Source of the DNA: Weimeria sp002480925
Lineage (GTDB): Bacteria; Bacillota; Clostridia; Lachnospirales; Lachnospiraceae
DNA: 64,000 nucleotides
Assembly (NCBI RefSeq): GCF_052064335.1
Contig: NZ_JBQHVU010000013.1
Coordinates: 1-64,000, forward strand
Direction: 5' to 3'
The notes beneath the pieces are model-generated. The model had not been told where the DNA came from, made no database searches, and worked only from the letters and a program-made list of their open reading frames with translations. Shown piece by piece: positions 52,773 to 61,976 of the stretch. Numbering within the stretch: the first letter of the stretch is position 1; each line of letters begins with the position of its first letter. Position numbers and translations under genes: made by a program.

Positions 52773-53879
52773 TTATCTTGCTATAAAGCTCTCCCAGTCA
52801 TTTATTATAGAATCATCATCGAAGTAATTGATCCTCATTTTCTCCTGCATCTGATGCAGTGTATCATTAGTGATCGAGACCGCCTTTTGTGTACCCTCCT
52901 TAAGGATATCGTAGACATCAGGTATCCTCTTCTCCCATTCATGTCTTCTTTCTCTTATGGGATCAAGCACCCTGTTTAGTACCTTTATAAGAAACTTCTT
53001 GCAGTCCATATCGCCCAGACCGCCTCTCGTATAGTGGTCCTTAAGCTCATCGAGATTCTGATAGTCCGGCCAGAAGTCCATGAAATCATCGTCTGTCGCG
53101 AAGGCATCAAGATAGGTGAATACGCAGTTGCCCTCAAGATGTCCAGGATCATCCTTTCTCAGATGCTTTGGATCAGTGTACATGCTCTTTACCTTTTTCT
53201 CAAGAGTCTCTTTATCATCAGCGAGATAGATGGCATTGCCCAGTGACTTGCTCATCTTTGCCTTTCCATCTATTCCCGGAAGCCTCATGGCAGCCCTGTT
53301 GTCAGGAAGCATGATCTCCGGCTCGACTAATACCTCGCCATAGGTCATATTGAATCTCCTGACTATCTCCCTGGCCTGCTCTATCATCGGTTCCTGATCC
53401 TCTCCTACCGGCACACAGTTTGCCTTGAAGGCCGTGATATCCGCTGTCTGTGATACAGGATAGGTGAAGAATCCGGCAGGTATTCCCTCACTGCCCGGCT
53501 TGTCGAAGCCTCTTAAGGTGATCTCATTCTTTATGGTAGGGTTCCTTGATAATCTCTCTGTGGTCACCATGTTCATGAAATAGAATGTCATTGCATGGAG
53601 AGCCGGAATCTGTGACTGGACACAGATGGTCGATATATCAGGATCTATACCGACTGAGAGATAGTCAAGAGCGACCTCTATCATATTGTCTCTTATCTTC
53701 TGAGGGTTCTTAGCATTGTCTGTAAGAGCCTGGTCATCGGCTATAAGGATATTTATCCCGTCAAACCTGCCGCTGTTCTGAAGCTCCACTCTTCTTCTCA
53801 GTGAGCCTGTGAAATGTCCGAGATGGAGCTTTCCAGTAGGCCTGTCGCCTGTTAAGATGATATTTTCTTTCTTTTCCAA
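52773..53879 (-). CDS. trpS: Tryptophan-tRNA ligase
   Basis: This class I synthetase has about 368 residues, with ILTGDRPTGKLHLGHFTGSL (HIGH-type) and KMSKSLGNAIYL (KMSKS). The start is most likely TTG 53879, eight bases after GGAGG; there is no in-frame ATG near, and the residues upstream overlap the ribosome site. It follows pulA directly (53895), so no T-box leader precedes it. Confidence 0.95.
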   Translation of the reverse strand: MEKKENIILTGDRPTGKLHLGHFTGSLRRRVELQNSGRFDGINILIADDQALTDNAKNPQKIRDNMIEVALDYLSVGIDPDISTICVQSQIPALHAMTFYFMNMVTTERLSRNPTIKNEITLRGFDKPGSEGIPAGFFTYPVSQTADITAFKANCVPVGEDQEPMIEQAREIVRRFNMTYGEVLVEPEIMLPDNRAAMRLPGIDGKAKMSKSLGNAIYLADDKETLEKKVKSMYTDPKHLRKDDPGHLEGNCVFTYLDAFATDDDFMDFWPDYQNLDELKDHYTRGGLGDMDCKKFLIKVLNRVLDPIRERRHEWEKRIPDVYDILKEGTQKAVSITNDTLHQMQEKMRINYFDDDSIINDWESFIAR

Positions 53880-53894
53880 AACCAAATCCTCCAA

Positions 53895-55877
53895 TCAAAC
53901 CTTCTTAAGTATCAGGGCTGACATAGGCTTAGATACTATCCTTTCACTCTCTATATGAGGAGTCTCATCCTGCCAGTAGCTGGAGCAATCCGTATCGGCA
54001 AGAAGCTTCCATTTCCCCGCAGGAAGAGAGAGCTTTCTGTTGTATTCAGATCCGTTGTATACAAAGAGCAGATGTCCCGACGAATCCTTTGCCTGTACGA
54101 AGACAAGTCCCTCAGGAAGGCCATCCTCATCTCCTGCCCAGATCATGAAATCATCCTTTACACCACTGTCCTTTCTGCAAAGGATAGGAAGTCTTTTCCT
54201 TAGAGCTATAAGCCCCTTATAGTAATCTATCAGATCCTTGTGAGCATATAGCTGATCCCAGTGTATGGCATTTTCCTCTATAGCGGCATTATAGGAATTC
54301 TCATCGCCATTCTTGGTCCTTGCTCCCTCCTCACCGAGGAAGAAGAACGGACGGCCTGGTGTCATAAGATATATGGCAGCTGCAAGCCTGTTCTCAGAAA
54401 GTCTCTTTTCTTCGGAATCTCCGACCGGATGAAGGCCATTTACCCGTGAGAGCTTATCCCACAGGGTCAGATTGTCATGACAGGATACGAAGGTTATGCT
54501 CTGAGAAGGATTCGAGATTATACCGTCTCCACCCAGACATGACATGATTCCCTTCTTTAGGGCCTGATGGTCCCTGGTACCCTCGACAAAGCCAGGATCA
54601 TCAGGCTCGAATGCCTTGCCTGTTATGGCATCGCGAAGATTATCGTTGAAATATCCTATCGAGGTATCAAGCCTTGTGAAATGATCCTTATCAGACATCA
54701 CGACATCGCCTGACGGATATGTCTTCATATTCCAGGCCTCGCCATAGACTATCTTTTCATCCTTGCCGAATTCCTCGTCGAGATTTCTCTTGATATCGTT
54801 CATAAGGCCTGTGTCGAGAAGGCTCATTATATCGAAGCGGAAGCCATCCAGATGATACTCCCTGGCCCAGTAGGTGACACAGTCTGTAATGAACTTATGA
54901 GTCATAGGCATCTCTGTGGCCACATCGTTGCCGCAGAAGGATCCCTCGGAGAGGCTTCCGTCATCCTTAAGCCTGTAATGGTACCATGGAGCCGTCCTCT
55001 GCAGAGGTGTATCAATACCATAGGTATGGTTGAAAACGACATCCATTATGACTCTGAATCCGGCCTTGTGAAGGGCCATCACGGCTTCCTTGAGCTCTCT
55101 TACCCTTACCTCGCCCCTGTAAGGATCGCTTGATAAGCCTCCCTCCGGAGAAAAATAGTTTCTCGGATCATAGCCCCAGTTGTACGGCTCACCATTTTCG
55201 CTTCCCTTCAGATGGTTGGCAAAGGCAGCCGCCTCATCAACACTGGCATAGTCATAGATTGGCAGAAGCTGAATGTGTGTAACTCCAAGCTCCTTAAGAT
55301 ATGTAAGTCCTGTCGGCTTATCTCCAAGAGATGTATGCTGGCTTGTAAAGGCAAGGAACCTTCCTCTCTGCTCCTCAGGGAAGCCTCCTGACTTATCCCA
55401 GGAGAAGTCCTTTACATGGGTCTCGCAGATCACTGTCTCAGGAGTCTTAGCCGGAGGTCTGTCCTCTGTCCAGCCGTCAGGATCCGTTGTAGAAAGGTCA
55501 AGTATCTGGCCCCTCTGCCCATTTACTCCGCAGGAGACAGCATAAGGATCGACAGTGACTACTGTTCCGTCTTCATGCTTTATCAGATAATCATAGTATT
55601 TTCCTGATAGATTCTTCTTGCTGTTTATGGAAAAGACTCCGTTCTTTCCATAGATCATATTGTAATCGGATGAAGGGCAATCATCCTCTGTACCGTCCTC
55701 CTCCTTAGAGCCATGCTCAAACAGCCTCAAATGCACTTCCTGGGCCATTGGACTCCAGAGGGCGAAATGAGTTCCCTCCTCATCTACCCAGGCTCCGAGC
55801 CGGCCGGAATAATCATATTTTGAAGAGAAGGAACTGCTTGTATAGAATTCCTTCCACTCAAGTGGTGTTCGACTCAT
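53895..55877 (-). CDS. pulA: Type I pullulanase
   Basis: It cleaves alpha-1,6 branches of pullulan, starch or glycogen. The 660 residues have an N-terminal CBM48-like domain (GTHFALWSPMAQEVHLRLFE) and a GH13 catalytic barrel: YNWGYDPRNYF (type I pullulanase signature), DVVFNHT, GFRFDIMSL with the nucleophile Asp, YGEAWN with the acid Glu, and FVSCHDN. No signal peptide, so it likely acts on intracellular glycogen or imported oligomers. Confidence 0.94.
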   Translation of the reverse strand: MSRTPLEWKEFYTSSSFSSKYDYSGRLGAWVDEEGTHFALWSPMAQEVHLRLFEHGSKEEDGTEDDCPSSDYNMIYGKNGVFSINSKKNLSGKYYDYLIKHEDGTVVTVDPYAVSCGVNGQRGQILDLSTTDPDGWTEDRPPAKTPETVICETHVKDFSWDKSGGFPEEQRGRFLAFTSQHTSLGDKPTGLTYLKELGVTHIQLLPIYDYASVDEAAAFANHLKGSENGEPYNWGYDPRNYFSPEGGLSSDPYRGEVRVRELKEAVMALHKAGFRVIMDVVFNHTYGIDTPLQRTAPWYHYRLKDDGSLSEGSFCGNDVATEMPMTHKFITDCVTYWAREYHLDGFRFDIMSLLDTGLMNDIKRNLDEEFGKDEKIVYGEAWNMKTYPSGDVVMSDKDHFTRLDTSIGYFNDNLRDAITGKAFEPDDPGFVEGTRDHQALKKGIMSCLGGDGIISNPSQSITFVSCHDNLTLWDKLSRVNGLHPVGDSEEKRLSENRLAAAIYLMTPGRPFFFLGEEGARTKNGDENSYNAAIEENAIHWDQLYAHKDLIDYYKGLIALRKRLPILCRKDSGVKDDFMIWAGDEDGLPEGLVFVQAKDSSGHLLFVYNGSEYNRKLSLPAGKWKLLADTDCSSYWQDETPHIESERIVSKPMSALILKKV

Positions 55878-55892
55878 CTAAACTTCCTTTAT

Positions 55893-55919
55893 AAAAAAAC
55901 AGGGACGCATGGGCGTCCC
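55893..55919 (-). terminator. Terminator after the 67-residue ORF
   Basis: GGGACGC (55902-55908) pairs with GCGTCCC (55913-55919) across a 4-base loop, followed by seven T on the minus strand (55893-55899). It should limit read-through from efp into pulA. Confidence 0.8.
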
Positions 55920-55929
55920 ATAAATACTC

Positions 55930-56133
55930 TTATAATTCTGTCAGTCTCTGCTTTATCCGGTCAAGGACCTTAGCCGGAACTGTATCATCACGGTACAGGT
56001 CCGAAAAACAGCTCTCTGAATCCATCAGTGCTGTCACATCAAGCCATCCACCGTTACGGAATTCCTCATCAAATACTCCAAAAACCTGTCTGTCAGACAG
56101 AAGCTTCTTCAGAGGAATATCATCATACTGCAT
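55930..56133 (-). CDS. Small hypothetical protein
   Basis: 67 residues, acidic, soluble, with a C-terminal helix VPAKVLDRIKQRLTEL. It starts 16 bases after the efp stop behind a GGGAG site and ends just before a terminator, so it is probably co-transcribed with efp. Family not recognised. Confidence 0.55.
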   Translation of the reverse strand: MQYDDIPLKKLLSDRQVFGVFDEEFRNGGWLDVTALMDSESCFSDLYRDDTVPAKVLDRIKQRLTEL

Positions 56134-56148
56134 CTAATCGATCTCCCA

Positions 56149-56706
56149 TCAGACTCTCTTCAGATACTCTCCTGTACGGGTATCGATCTGAAGCTTATCC
56201 CCTGTATTTACAAAAAGAGGAACCTGGATCTCAGCGCCTGTCTCTAATGTAGCCGGCTTTGTAGCTCCGGTTGCAGTATTGCCCTTAAGGCCTGGCTCAG
56301 TATCAGTAACCTCAAGCTCAACAAAAAGAGGAGGCTCAACTGCGAATACATCTCCATTATGTGAGCAGATCTTTACCATTTCGTTTTCTTTTACGAACTT
56401 TAAAGAATCTCCGATCTCCTCCTTAGGAAGAGAGATCTGATCATATGACTCAGTATCCATGAAATAGTAAAGATCGCCATCATTATACAGATACTGCATA
56501 TCTCTTCTATCGATATGTGCCTGCGGAAATTTCTCTGTCGGACGGAAAGTGGTCTCTACTACTCCTCCGTTCTTAATATCCTTAAGCTTGGTGCGGACGA
56601 ATGCTGCGCCCTTTCCTGGCTTAACATGCTGGAACTCGAGTATCTGATAAACTCCGTTATCATACTCGATCGTGATGCCGTTTTTGAAATCGCCGGCTGT
56701 TACCAT
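56149..56706 (-). CDS. efp: Elongation factor P
   Basis: EF-P relieves ribosome stalling at proline runs. The 185 residues include the loop HVKPGKGAAFVRTKLKDI, where the Lys after PG is the modification site in many species, and a C-terminal DTRTGEYLKRV. Own promoter upstream. Confidence 0.98.
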   Translation of the reverse strand: MVTAGDFKNGITIEYDNGVYQILEFQHVKPGKGAAFVRTKLKDIKNGGVVETTFRPTEKFPQAHIDRRDMQYLYNDGDLYYFMDTESYDQISLPKEEIGDSLKFVKENEMVKICSHNGDVFAVEPPLFVELEVTDTEPGLKGNTATGATKPATLETGAEIQVPLFVNTGDKLQIDTRTGEYLKRV

Positions 56707-56745
56707 ATCTGAACCTCCTTGATTCTTTTCAAAATTTACTAAAAT

Positions 56746-56774
56746 ATTTTACACGATTGCACCTCTAAATGCAA
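56746..56774 (-). promoter_or_regulatory. efp promoter
   Basis: TTGCAT (56769-56774), a 17-base spacer and TAAAAT (56746-56751) on the minus strand. A 10-bp palindrome CAAGCGCTTG (56772-56781) overlaps the -35 and ends just before the nrdR stop. Confidence 0.6.
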
Positions 56775-56781
56775 GCGCTTG

Positions 56782-57237
56782 TTATTTCTCTTTCATCATT
56801 TTCTTCAGCTCGTCCATAAATGAGTTCACATCCTTGAACTGTCTGTAGACTGAAGCGAACCTGACATAGGCCACAGGATCTACATTCACAAGCTTGTCCA
56901 TGACTATCTCCCCGATCACTGAGCTAGGAATCTCGTGTTCTTCTCTTGCAAAGATATCCTTCTCGACCTCGTTTACTATCTTAGTTATCTCCATTGCAGA
57001 AACAGGTCTCTTATGACAAGCTACAAGTATACCCTTCTCGATCTTTCTCCTGTCATACTGTTCGCGCCCCATGTCCCTCTTTATCACTATAAGAGGAATG
57101 GTCTCCACCTTCTCATATGTCGTGAAACGCTTATTACAGTCGTCACAGTGTCTCCGGCGCCTTATGGATGTATTGTCATCAGCCGGTCTTGAATCAATGA
57201 CTCTGGTATTGTCAGAGCCGCAGTACGGACATTTCAT
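56782..57237 (-). CDS. nrdR: Transcriptional repressor NrdR
   Basis: This ATP-cone/zinc-ribbon repressor controls ribonucleotide reductase genes. The 151 residues start MKCPYCGSDNTRVIDSRP with the four-Cys ribbon (second pair in HCDDCNKRF) and continue with the ATP-cone (VIKRDMGREQYDRRKIEKGI). 22 bases after ychF's upstream partner boundary, it precedes efp. Confidence 0.97.
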   Translation of the reverse strand: MKCPYCGSDNTRVIDSRPADDNTSIRRRRHCDDCNKRFTTYEKVETIPLIVIKRDMGREQYDRRKIEKGILVACHKRPVSAMEITKIVNEVEKDIFAREEHEIPSSVIGEIVMDKLVNVDPVAYVRFASVYRQFKDVNSFMDELKKMMKEK

Positions 57238-57258
57238 TTCGTCTTTCCTTTCATAGTA

Positions 57259-58359
57259 TCAGACATTGAATCTGAACAGGATCACATCGCCATCTTGTAC
57301 CACATACTCTTTCCCTTCTGTACGGATAAGTCCCTTTTCTCTTGCCTGCTGCATGGATCCGCAGCTCATCAGATCATCATAGGATACCGTCTCTGCACAG
57401 ATAAATCCTCTCTCGAAGTCTGAATGGATCTTGCCTGCTGCCTGAGGAGCCTTGGTCCCCTTAGTGATGGTCCAGGCCCTGGTCTCATCCTCTCCTGTAG
57501 TAAGGAAGGATATGAGGCCTAAAAGTGAATATGAGGCCTTTATAAGCTTATCAAGTCCTGATTCCTTAAGTCCCAGGTCTGCAAGAAACTCCTTTTTCTC
57601 CTCCGGATCATCAAGCTCAGAGATCTCCTGCTCTATCTCGGCACTTACTACGAATACCTCCGATCCGTCCTCCTTTGCTGACTCCCTTACAGCCCCTACA
57701 TACTGATTCGATGCCCCGTCGTCTGACAGATCATCCTCTGCGACATTGGCCGCATAGATCACAGGCTTTGCGGTCAGCAGATTATAGCCCTTAAGCAGGG
57801 CCTCCTCATCCTCATTATCACAGGCAAATGCCTTGGCCATCCTTCCTTCCTCAAGGAAAGGCTTAAGTCTCTCGATAAGAGCGACCTCAGGACGCAGGCT
57901 CTTATCCATTGCTGACTGCTTCTTTATCTTGGCATAGCGGCGGTCTAAGACCTCCATATCCGAAAACAGCAGCTCCAGGTTAATAGTCTCTATATCCCTT
58001 TTAGGATCTATATTACCATCTACATGGACTATATTTGAATCATCAAAGCATCTCACAACATGGATTATGGCGTCGCATTCCCTTATATTGGCAAGAAACT
58101 GATTTCCCAGTCCCTCACCCTTGCTGGCTCCCTTTACGAGTCCGGCAATATCTACGAATTCTATCACAGCCGGGATTTTCTTCTTGCTGTGGTTCATCTC
58201 GGTAAGCCTTTCAATACGCTCATCCGGGACATTTACGACTCCTACATTCGGGTCGATCGTAGCAAATGGATAATTAGCTGCGAGTGCGCCGGCCTTGGTC
58301 AGCGAGTTGAAAAGAGTACTTTTCCCGACATTGGGAAGTCCGACGATTCCTAGTTTCAT
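57259..58359 (-). CDS. ychF: Redox-regulated ATPase YchF (Obg family)
   Basis: 366 residues with P-loop GLPNVGKSTLFNSLT, FVDIAGLVKGASKGEGLGNQFL and the ATP-preferring AANVAE in place of NKxD, then a TGS domain with a DVILFRFNV end. It binds ribosomes and favours ATP over GTP. The nrdR gene begins 21 bases upstream in the transcription order reversed (ychF first, then nrdR). Confidence 0.97.
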   Translation of the reverse strand: MKLGIVGLPNVGKSTLFNSLTKAGALAANYPFATIDPNVGVVNVPDERIERLTEMNHSKKKIPAVIEFVDIAGLVKGASKGEGLGNQFLANIRECDAIIHVVRCFDDSNIVHVDGNIDPKRDIETINLELLFSDMEVLDRRYAKIKKQSAMDKSLRPEVALIERLKPFLEEGRMAKAFACDNEDEEALLKGYNLLTAKPVIYAANVAEDDLSDDGASNQYVGAVRESAKEDGSEVFVVSAEIEQEISELDDPEEKKEFLADLGLKESGLDKLIKASYSLLGLISFLTTGEDETRAWTITKGTKAPQAAGKIHSDFERGFICAETVSYDDLMSCGSMQQAREKGLIRTEGKEYVVQDGDVILFRFNV

Positions 58360-58432
58360 TTCTTCTTATATCTCCTTAAAAATCCTTATATTTACGGGCT
58401 TTGCGCGATGTGCCATTCATCTTTCTAATATC

Positions 58433-59971
58433 TTAACCCCTCACAATCTCCACCATCCCCAGATAATCTGCCTTCCTTGTGATAAGCATCTCCGACAGAA
58501 GAGAGAGATCCTTCTTTCTGCTGGTGCCGTCGGCTACAGCCAGTATCACACTCTTTTCAGGCGTGATGGACCTGAGCATATTATCCGGCTTACCATCCTG
58601 GGTAGATCTCAGGGAGAGATGTATGCCTCTTTCTGAGGCAGCATGCGCTAGTGTATCTATGACCGGAGTGCTCTCAGCAGAAAATCCTACTGTCCAAAGC
58701 TCTGCCTCGCTTATCTGATCGCGTGAGGAATTCATCATTGCCATGGTAAGTATCCGCTCAGTCATATCGTCTATGTCAGCCTCATTTTTGTAGAGAGCCT
58801 TCATCAAAAATCTGTCGCAGAAAAGGAAGCTGCCCCTTTTTTTCGCTGCATCAAGCAGGGTTCCCAGATGAGAGATAGCACAGCTTGTGGCTATAGACGA
58901 GCATCTGCTACCCATCATCCCAAAAATGGCAAGAGCGAATACATAGAGCAAAACGCCCAGTAAAAAACCAATGGCAAAAAACTTCTCAGAGAAAGAAGGA
59001 ACCTGTATACGCACTGCCTTGCCTTCCTCCTTGGAGGAATCGTCATTTTCCTTTCCTGACTCCTCCTTTTCCTTCTTATGTCTCTCTGATGACTCCTTTA
59101 GTCTGGTAGAGGTGGTCTTATCATAGAGGTTATTCTCACGCAGAAGCTTTTCAAAAAGCGTCTTCTGCTCATCGGAAAAAGCGTCCGTAGCAGTCTGGTA
59201 GGCAGACTTCAGGTTATTAAGGCTGGATGTGTAGTTCGTCTGAGTAGTCTGCATATCCAGATCAGAAACCGTATTTGTATCGGCACTTACCCTTTTTATA
59301 GAGCCTGATGACGTACCAAGATCCTTCGTATCATATGAAGAGATCAAATCCTCTATCGAATTTTCGATGGTGGAGGCATCGGCCTTCGCTGGCAGATAAA
59401 AGGTGACCTTCATCATGTCCGTAGACGGAACAGCATCATTTGTTTTCCTCTCCGACTTCGCATCACTTACATCGATAAGCTCACGGATATACTTAGGACT
59501 GGTATTTAGTCCAGAGGCCTTCTGGATCCTTTTTACAGCCTTATCCGACAAAAGCATCTCTTTATAGAGTGTAAGCAGGTCTGAGGCGTCAGAGCCTTTG
59601 TCCGCCCTGATAAAGTAGAGAAGCGACAGCTGCTTCAGGTTCATAGGATCAAGATTCATATAGTAGGAGTCAGCCAAATAAGCACTCTGTGACTCTATCT
59701 GCTTTTTCTGTGAAACAGCCAGCTGGACAGCATCCTGATCGTCCACGCTCAGATGGCTGTGCTCTATGATATCATCGCTAAAGGTCTCGGTCCGTGAGAG
59801 CCTGAGTGCTGTGCGGTAGGCGACAATATCCTTTCGGTACTTTATACCACCGGCTGCAAATCCCAGTATCAGGGCAAAAACAAGGATCGCCCGCCACTGG
59901 ATCATGGTCTTTTTCAATAGTGACAAAAGGTCTATCTCTACGATATTCTGTTTGTAGCTTTGATTGTTCAT
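58433..59971 (-). CDS. Wzz-like protein with degenerate tyrosine-kinase-like C-domain
   Basis: 512 residues. IDLLSLLKKTMIQWRAI is a Wzz-type N-terminus, then transmembrane segment 1 (about 30-47). An outside helical domain follows, then transmembrane segment 2 (about 330-355) and a cytoplasmic domain (360-512) that looks like a BY-kinase ATPase domain: SVILAVADGTSRKKDLSLLSEML near its end. The Walker A loop is missing; ELWTVGFSAESTPVIDTLA stands in its place. Such proteins set polysaccharide chain length. No glycosyltransferase gene is in the window. Confidence 0.75.
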   Translation of the reverse strand: MNNQSYKQNIVEIDLLSLLKKTMIQWRAILVFALILGFAAGGIKYRKDIVAYRTALRLSRTETFSDDIIEHSHLSVDDQDAVQLAVSQKKQIESQSAYLADSYYMNLDPMNLKQLSLLYFIRADKGSDASDLLTLYKEMLLSDKAVKRIQKASGLNTSPKYIRELIDVSDAKSERKTNDAVPSTDMMKVTFYLPAKADASTIENSIEDLISSYDTKDLGTSSGSIKRVSADTNTVSDLDMQTTQTNYTSSLNNLKSAYQTATDAFSDEQKTLFEKLLRENNLYDKTTSTRLKESSERHKKEKEESGKENDDSSKEEGKAVRIQVPSFSEKFFAIGFLLGVLLYVFALAIFGMMGSRCSSIATSCAISHLGTLLDAAKKRGSFLFCDRFLMKALYKNEADIDDMTERILTMAMMNSSRDQISEAELWTVGFSAESTPVIDTLAHAASERGIHLSLRSTQDGKPDNMLRSITPEKSVILAVADGTSRKKDLSLLSEMLITRKADYLGMVEIVRG

Positions 59972-59991
59972 TTAGGAATACTCCTTAATAT

Positions 59992-60020
59992 ATATTAATG
60001 CTGTGCCATGGTATAGGCAA
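59992..60020 (-). promoter_or_regulatory. Promoter of the Wzz-like gene
   Basis: TTGCCT (60015-60020), a 17-base spacer and TAATAT (59992-59997) on the minus strand, 20 bases before the ATG at 59971 and ahead of an AAGGAG site. Confidence 0.45.
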
Positions 60021-60076
60021 GTGTCAGTCCAGAGGATATACCAGCTATGTCAATCGACAGGCAGGCGGACGGTCTA

Positions 60077-60574
60077 TCATCCCTGACTGCCACCTGATCT
60101 GGTGGTAAGACTGGCGTCATCTGCCCCAATGGCACCGCTCCAGGCGCCGTTTACACTAAAGCCGCTGCCGTCCGCAGTCGGATAGGCTGTCACGGTCCAG
60201 GTGGCCGTACCAAGTGTCTTCGAATGGCGGGAGATGTCTCCAGAGGCACTCTCAACAGCAGTCTGAAGGCCTTTAATCCCGTTCGTACAGGTGATAATGC
60301 CCTTCCTACCTGATGCCGTCCAGGTAAGAGAGGTATAGCCGGCTGTAGTGACCTGGCTTTCTATATCAGGATCCTTAAGCACCTTCCTGGTAGCATCTAG
60401 AATGGCCGATGCAGTCCTTACGTCCTTACTGATCCGCCTGTCCTCATTTCTCTTGATCACAGGCGGAGCTATAAGCCCAACCAGTACAGCGACACCCGCT
60501 ATCAACAGCATGACAGTCGGAGCGGTAAGCCTTCTTTTTACTTTTACTGTATCTTTTTCTTCTCTTTCTTCCAT
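60077..60574 (-). CDS. Pilin-like membrane protein lacking a prepilin site
   Basis: 165 residues. A charged N-terminus of about 16 residues precedes one hydrophobic helix (LTAPTVMLLIAGVAVLVGLI). The stretch after it, KRNEDRRISKDVRTASAILD, resembles the neck of type IV pilins and pseudopilins. The usual Gly/Phe-x-x-x-x-Glu prepilin cleavage motif before the helix is absent. The outside domain is Ser/Thr/Gly-rich. It may be a pilin relative anchored without processing. Confidence 0.6.
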   Translation of the reverse strand: MEEREEKDTVKVKRRLTAPTVMLLIAGVAVLVGLIAPPVIKRNEDRRISKDVRTASAILDATRKVLKDPDIESQVTTAGYTSLTWTASGRKGIITCTNGIKGLQTAVESASGDISRHSKTLGTATWTVTAYPTADGSGFSVNGAWSGAIGADDASLTTRSGGSQG

Positions 60575-60640
60575 ATTAGTGCTCCTGTCTTACGATTACA
60601 GGGAGGCTCCTACGCCCTGCTACAGATTAGTCACTTATGC

Positions 60641-60649
60641 ATTATAGCA
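60641..60649 (-). promoter_or_regulatory. Extended -10 promoter of the pilin-like gene
   Basis: TGCTATAAT on the minus strand is a perfect extended -10 (TGnTATAAT). No good -35 lies 17 bases upstream. It sits 67 bases before the ATG at 60574. The rest of the 60575-60798 gap shows no gene. Confidence 0.5.
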
Positions 60650-60798
60650 AAAGTCAGACATTTTATCTATACTTATTTTGGTTCAATCACAAATTCTATG
60701 TTCTTCACACCACCATCTCTGCCACACACCGGGCGATAAGCAGAGAATTGTAGCATGATGTCTCATTCAAAAAACATGAGTTGCAGTACCTTAGTAAA

Positions 60799-61971
60799 TT
60801 ACATATCCGAAATAGGTACACTCACTGGGATAGCTGTACTTATTTGATTAATGATAGGCGTATACAAATCAACACTTAAATCTGGCGTCGATAACGTCAC
60901 CACAAGCGAATACTTCACCTTATGCTCATATCTGTTGAGATACGTCCGTTCTTTCCACCAGCCACCTACCGGATACACAGCAACATATCTTGATTCGCAT
61001 AAATCGACCGCATTACCGATAATAAAGTCAGAATGTACAGATCCCACATTTCATTCACAGCATGAAGCCCATTATTCAATAAAGCAGGAGTTATCAACTT
61101 ATGCTGATCGTTAATTCCGGCATCAAGTAAACAGATGCTCGTCTTAGAGTCATTGAACGTACATCTGGAAAGCAATTCATCCGCCCATTCATTTTGTTCT
61201 CTCTTATACATAGAAGTAAAAAATGATGACGGTTCTTCAGCCCTTCTTATCTCAGTTACATATTCACAATTTGCCAGCAACTCTTTCAATCCGGATTTAT
61301 TAGCAGAAATAAGCTTTACAATCCGTTCTGGAAAAAAGAATACGTTTGTCTTTATCAACCGTTACCTGTAACTGATCACAAACATTATGAAATTCATTCT
61401 CAACTGAAACCCACGGCTCTGCATCAGATCTCTTTATTTCATAGCGTAGCCAGACCTCGCAGTTAACAGGGTGATCTTCAGGAATCGTACTTCGCTGATC
61501 TGTCCAAAAAGAATCTAACAGTGCAAGCTTCACACTCTCAATACTTCCTACAAGATCATTATTCTTTGGAAGTCCTTTTTTAGTCTTTTCTGAAGAATAT
61601 GCCTCGATTCGTTTACGGAAGAAATCTTCTTTTCCCTCAGGAATATAAACCGTGGCTTTGATTACCCCATTAACGTTCCTGATATTAAGAAGTCGAATTC
61701 CGGAAGGTCTATTCTCAAGACTTTTAGTGGCGAGCTCAAATCCATCAGCTCCAGAAAATTCAGCATAGGTTCCTTTCATTTTGATTGCCGCCACCTGCTT
61801 TTGCGTCAACGACTGCTGAATCGTCTTTTCATACTCACGGCTTAACTGACGTGCATGTCCAACATAATTACTTCTTGTTGGATATTTCTTCGACACAGGA
61901 TGAGACGACGATTTATATGGCATTCGTTCTGTAATATTATCCAGAAATATATCTCTTTTGTCGACAGCCAT
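60799..61971 (-). pseudogene. S8 (subtilisin-like) peptidase, decayed
   Basis: Three frame-shifted pieces of one gene. 61300-61971 gives the N-terminal region. 60966-61358, in another frame, holds the catalytic Asp motif (ICLLDAGINDQHKLI) and runs to HAVNEMWD. 60799-61047, in a third frame, holds only the C-terminal domain (VYPVGGWWKERTYLN ... YSLVV). The His (GHGT) and Ser (GTSxA) regions are missing, so several hundred residues were lost near 61046. The first frame change lies near a run of six A (plus strand) around 61330. It follows an intact AAA ATPase gene, its usual partner. Confidence 0.85.
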
Positions 61972-61976
61972 TAGCC

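Noticed and set aside
53879..53960. T-box riboswitch upstream of trpS
   Set aside because: trpS follows pulA almost directly; no T-box consensus or leader space is present.
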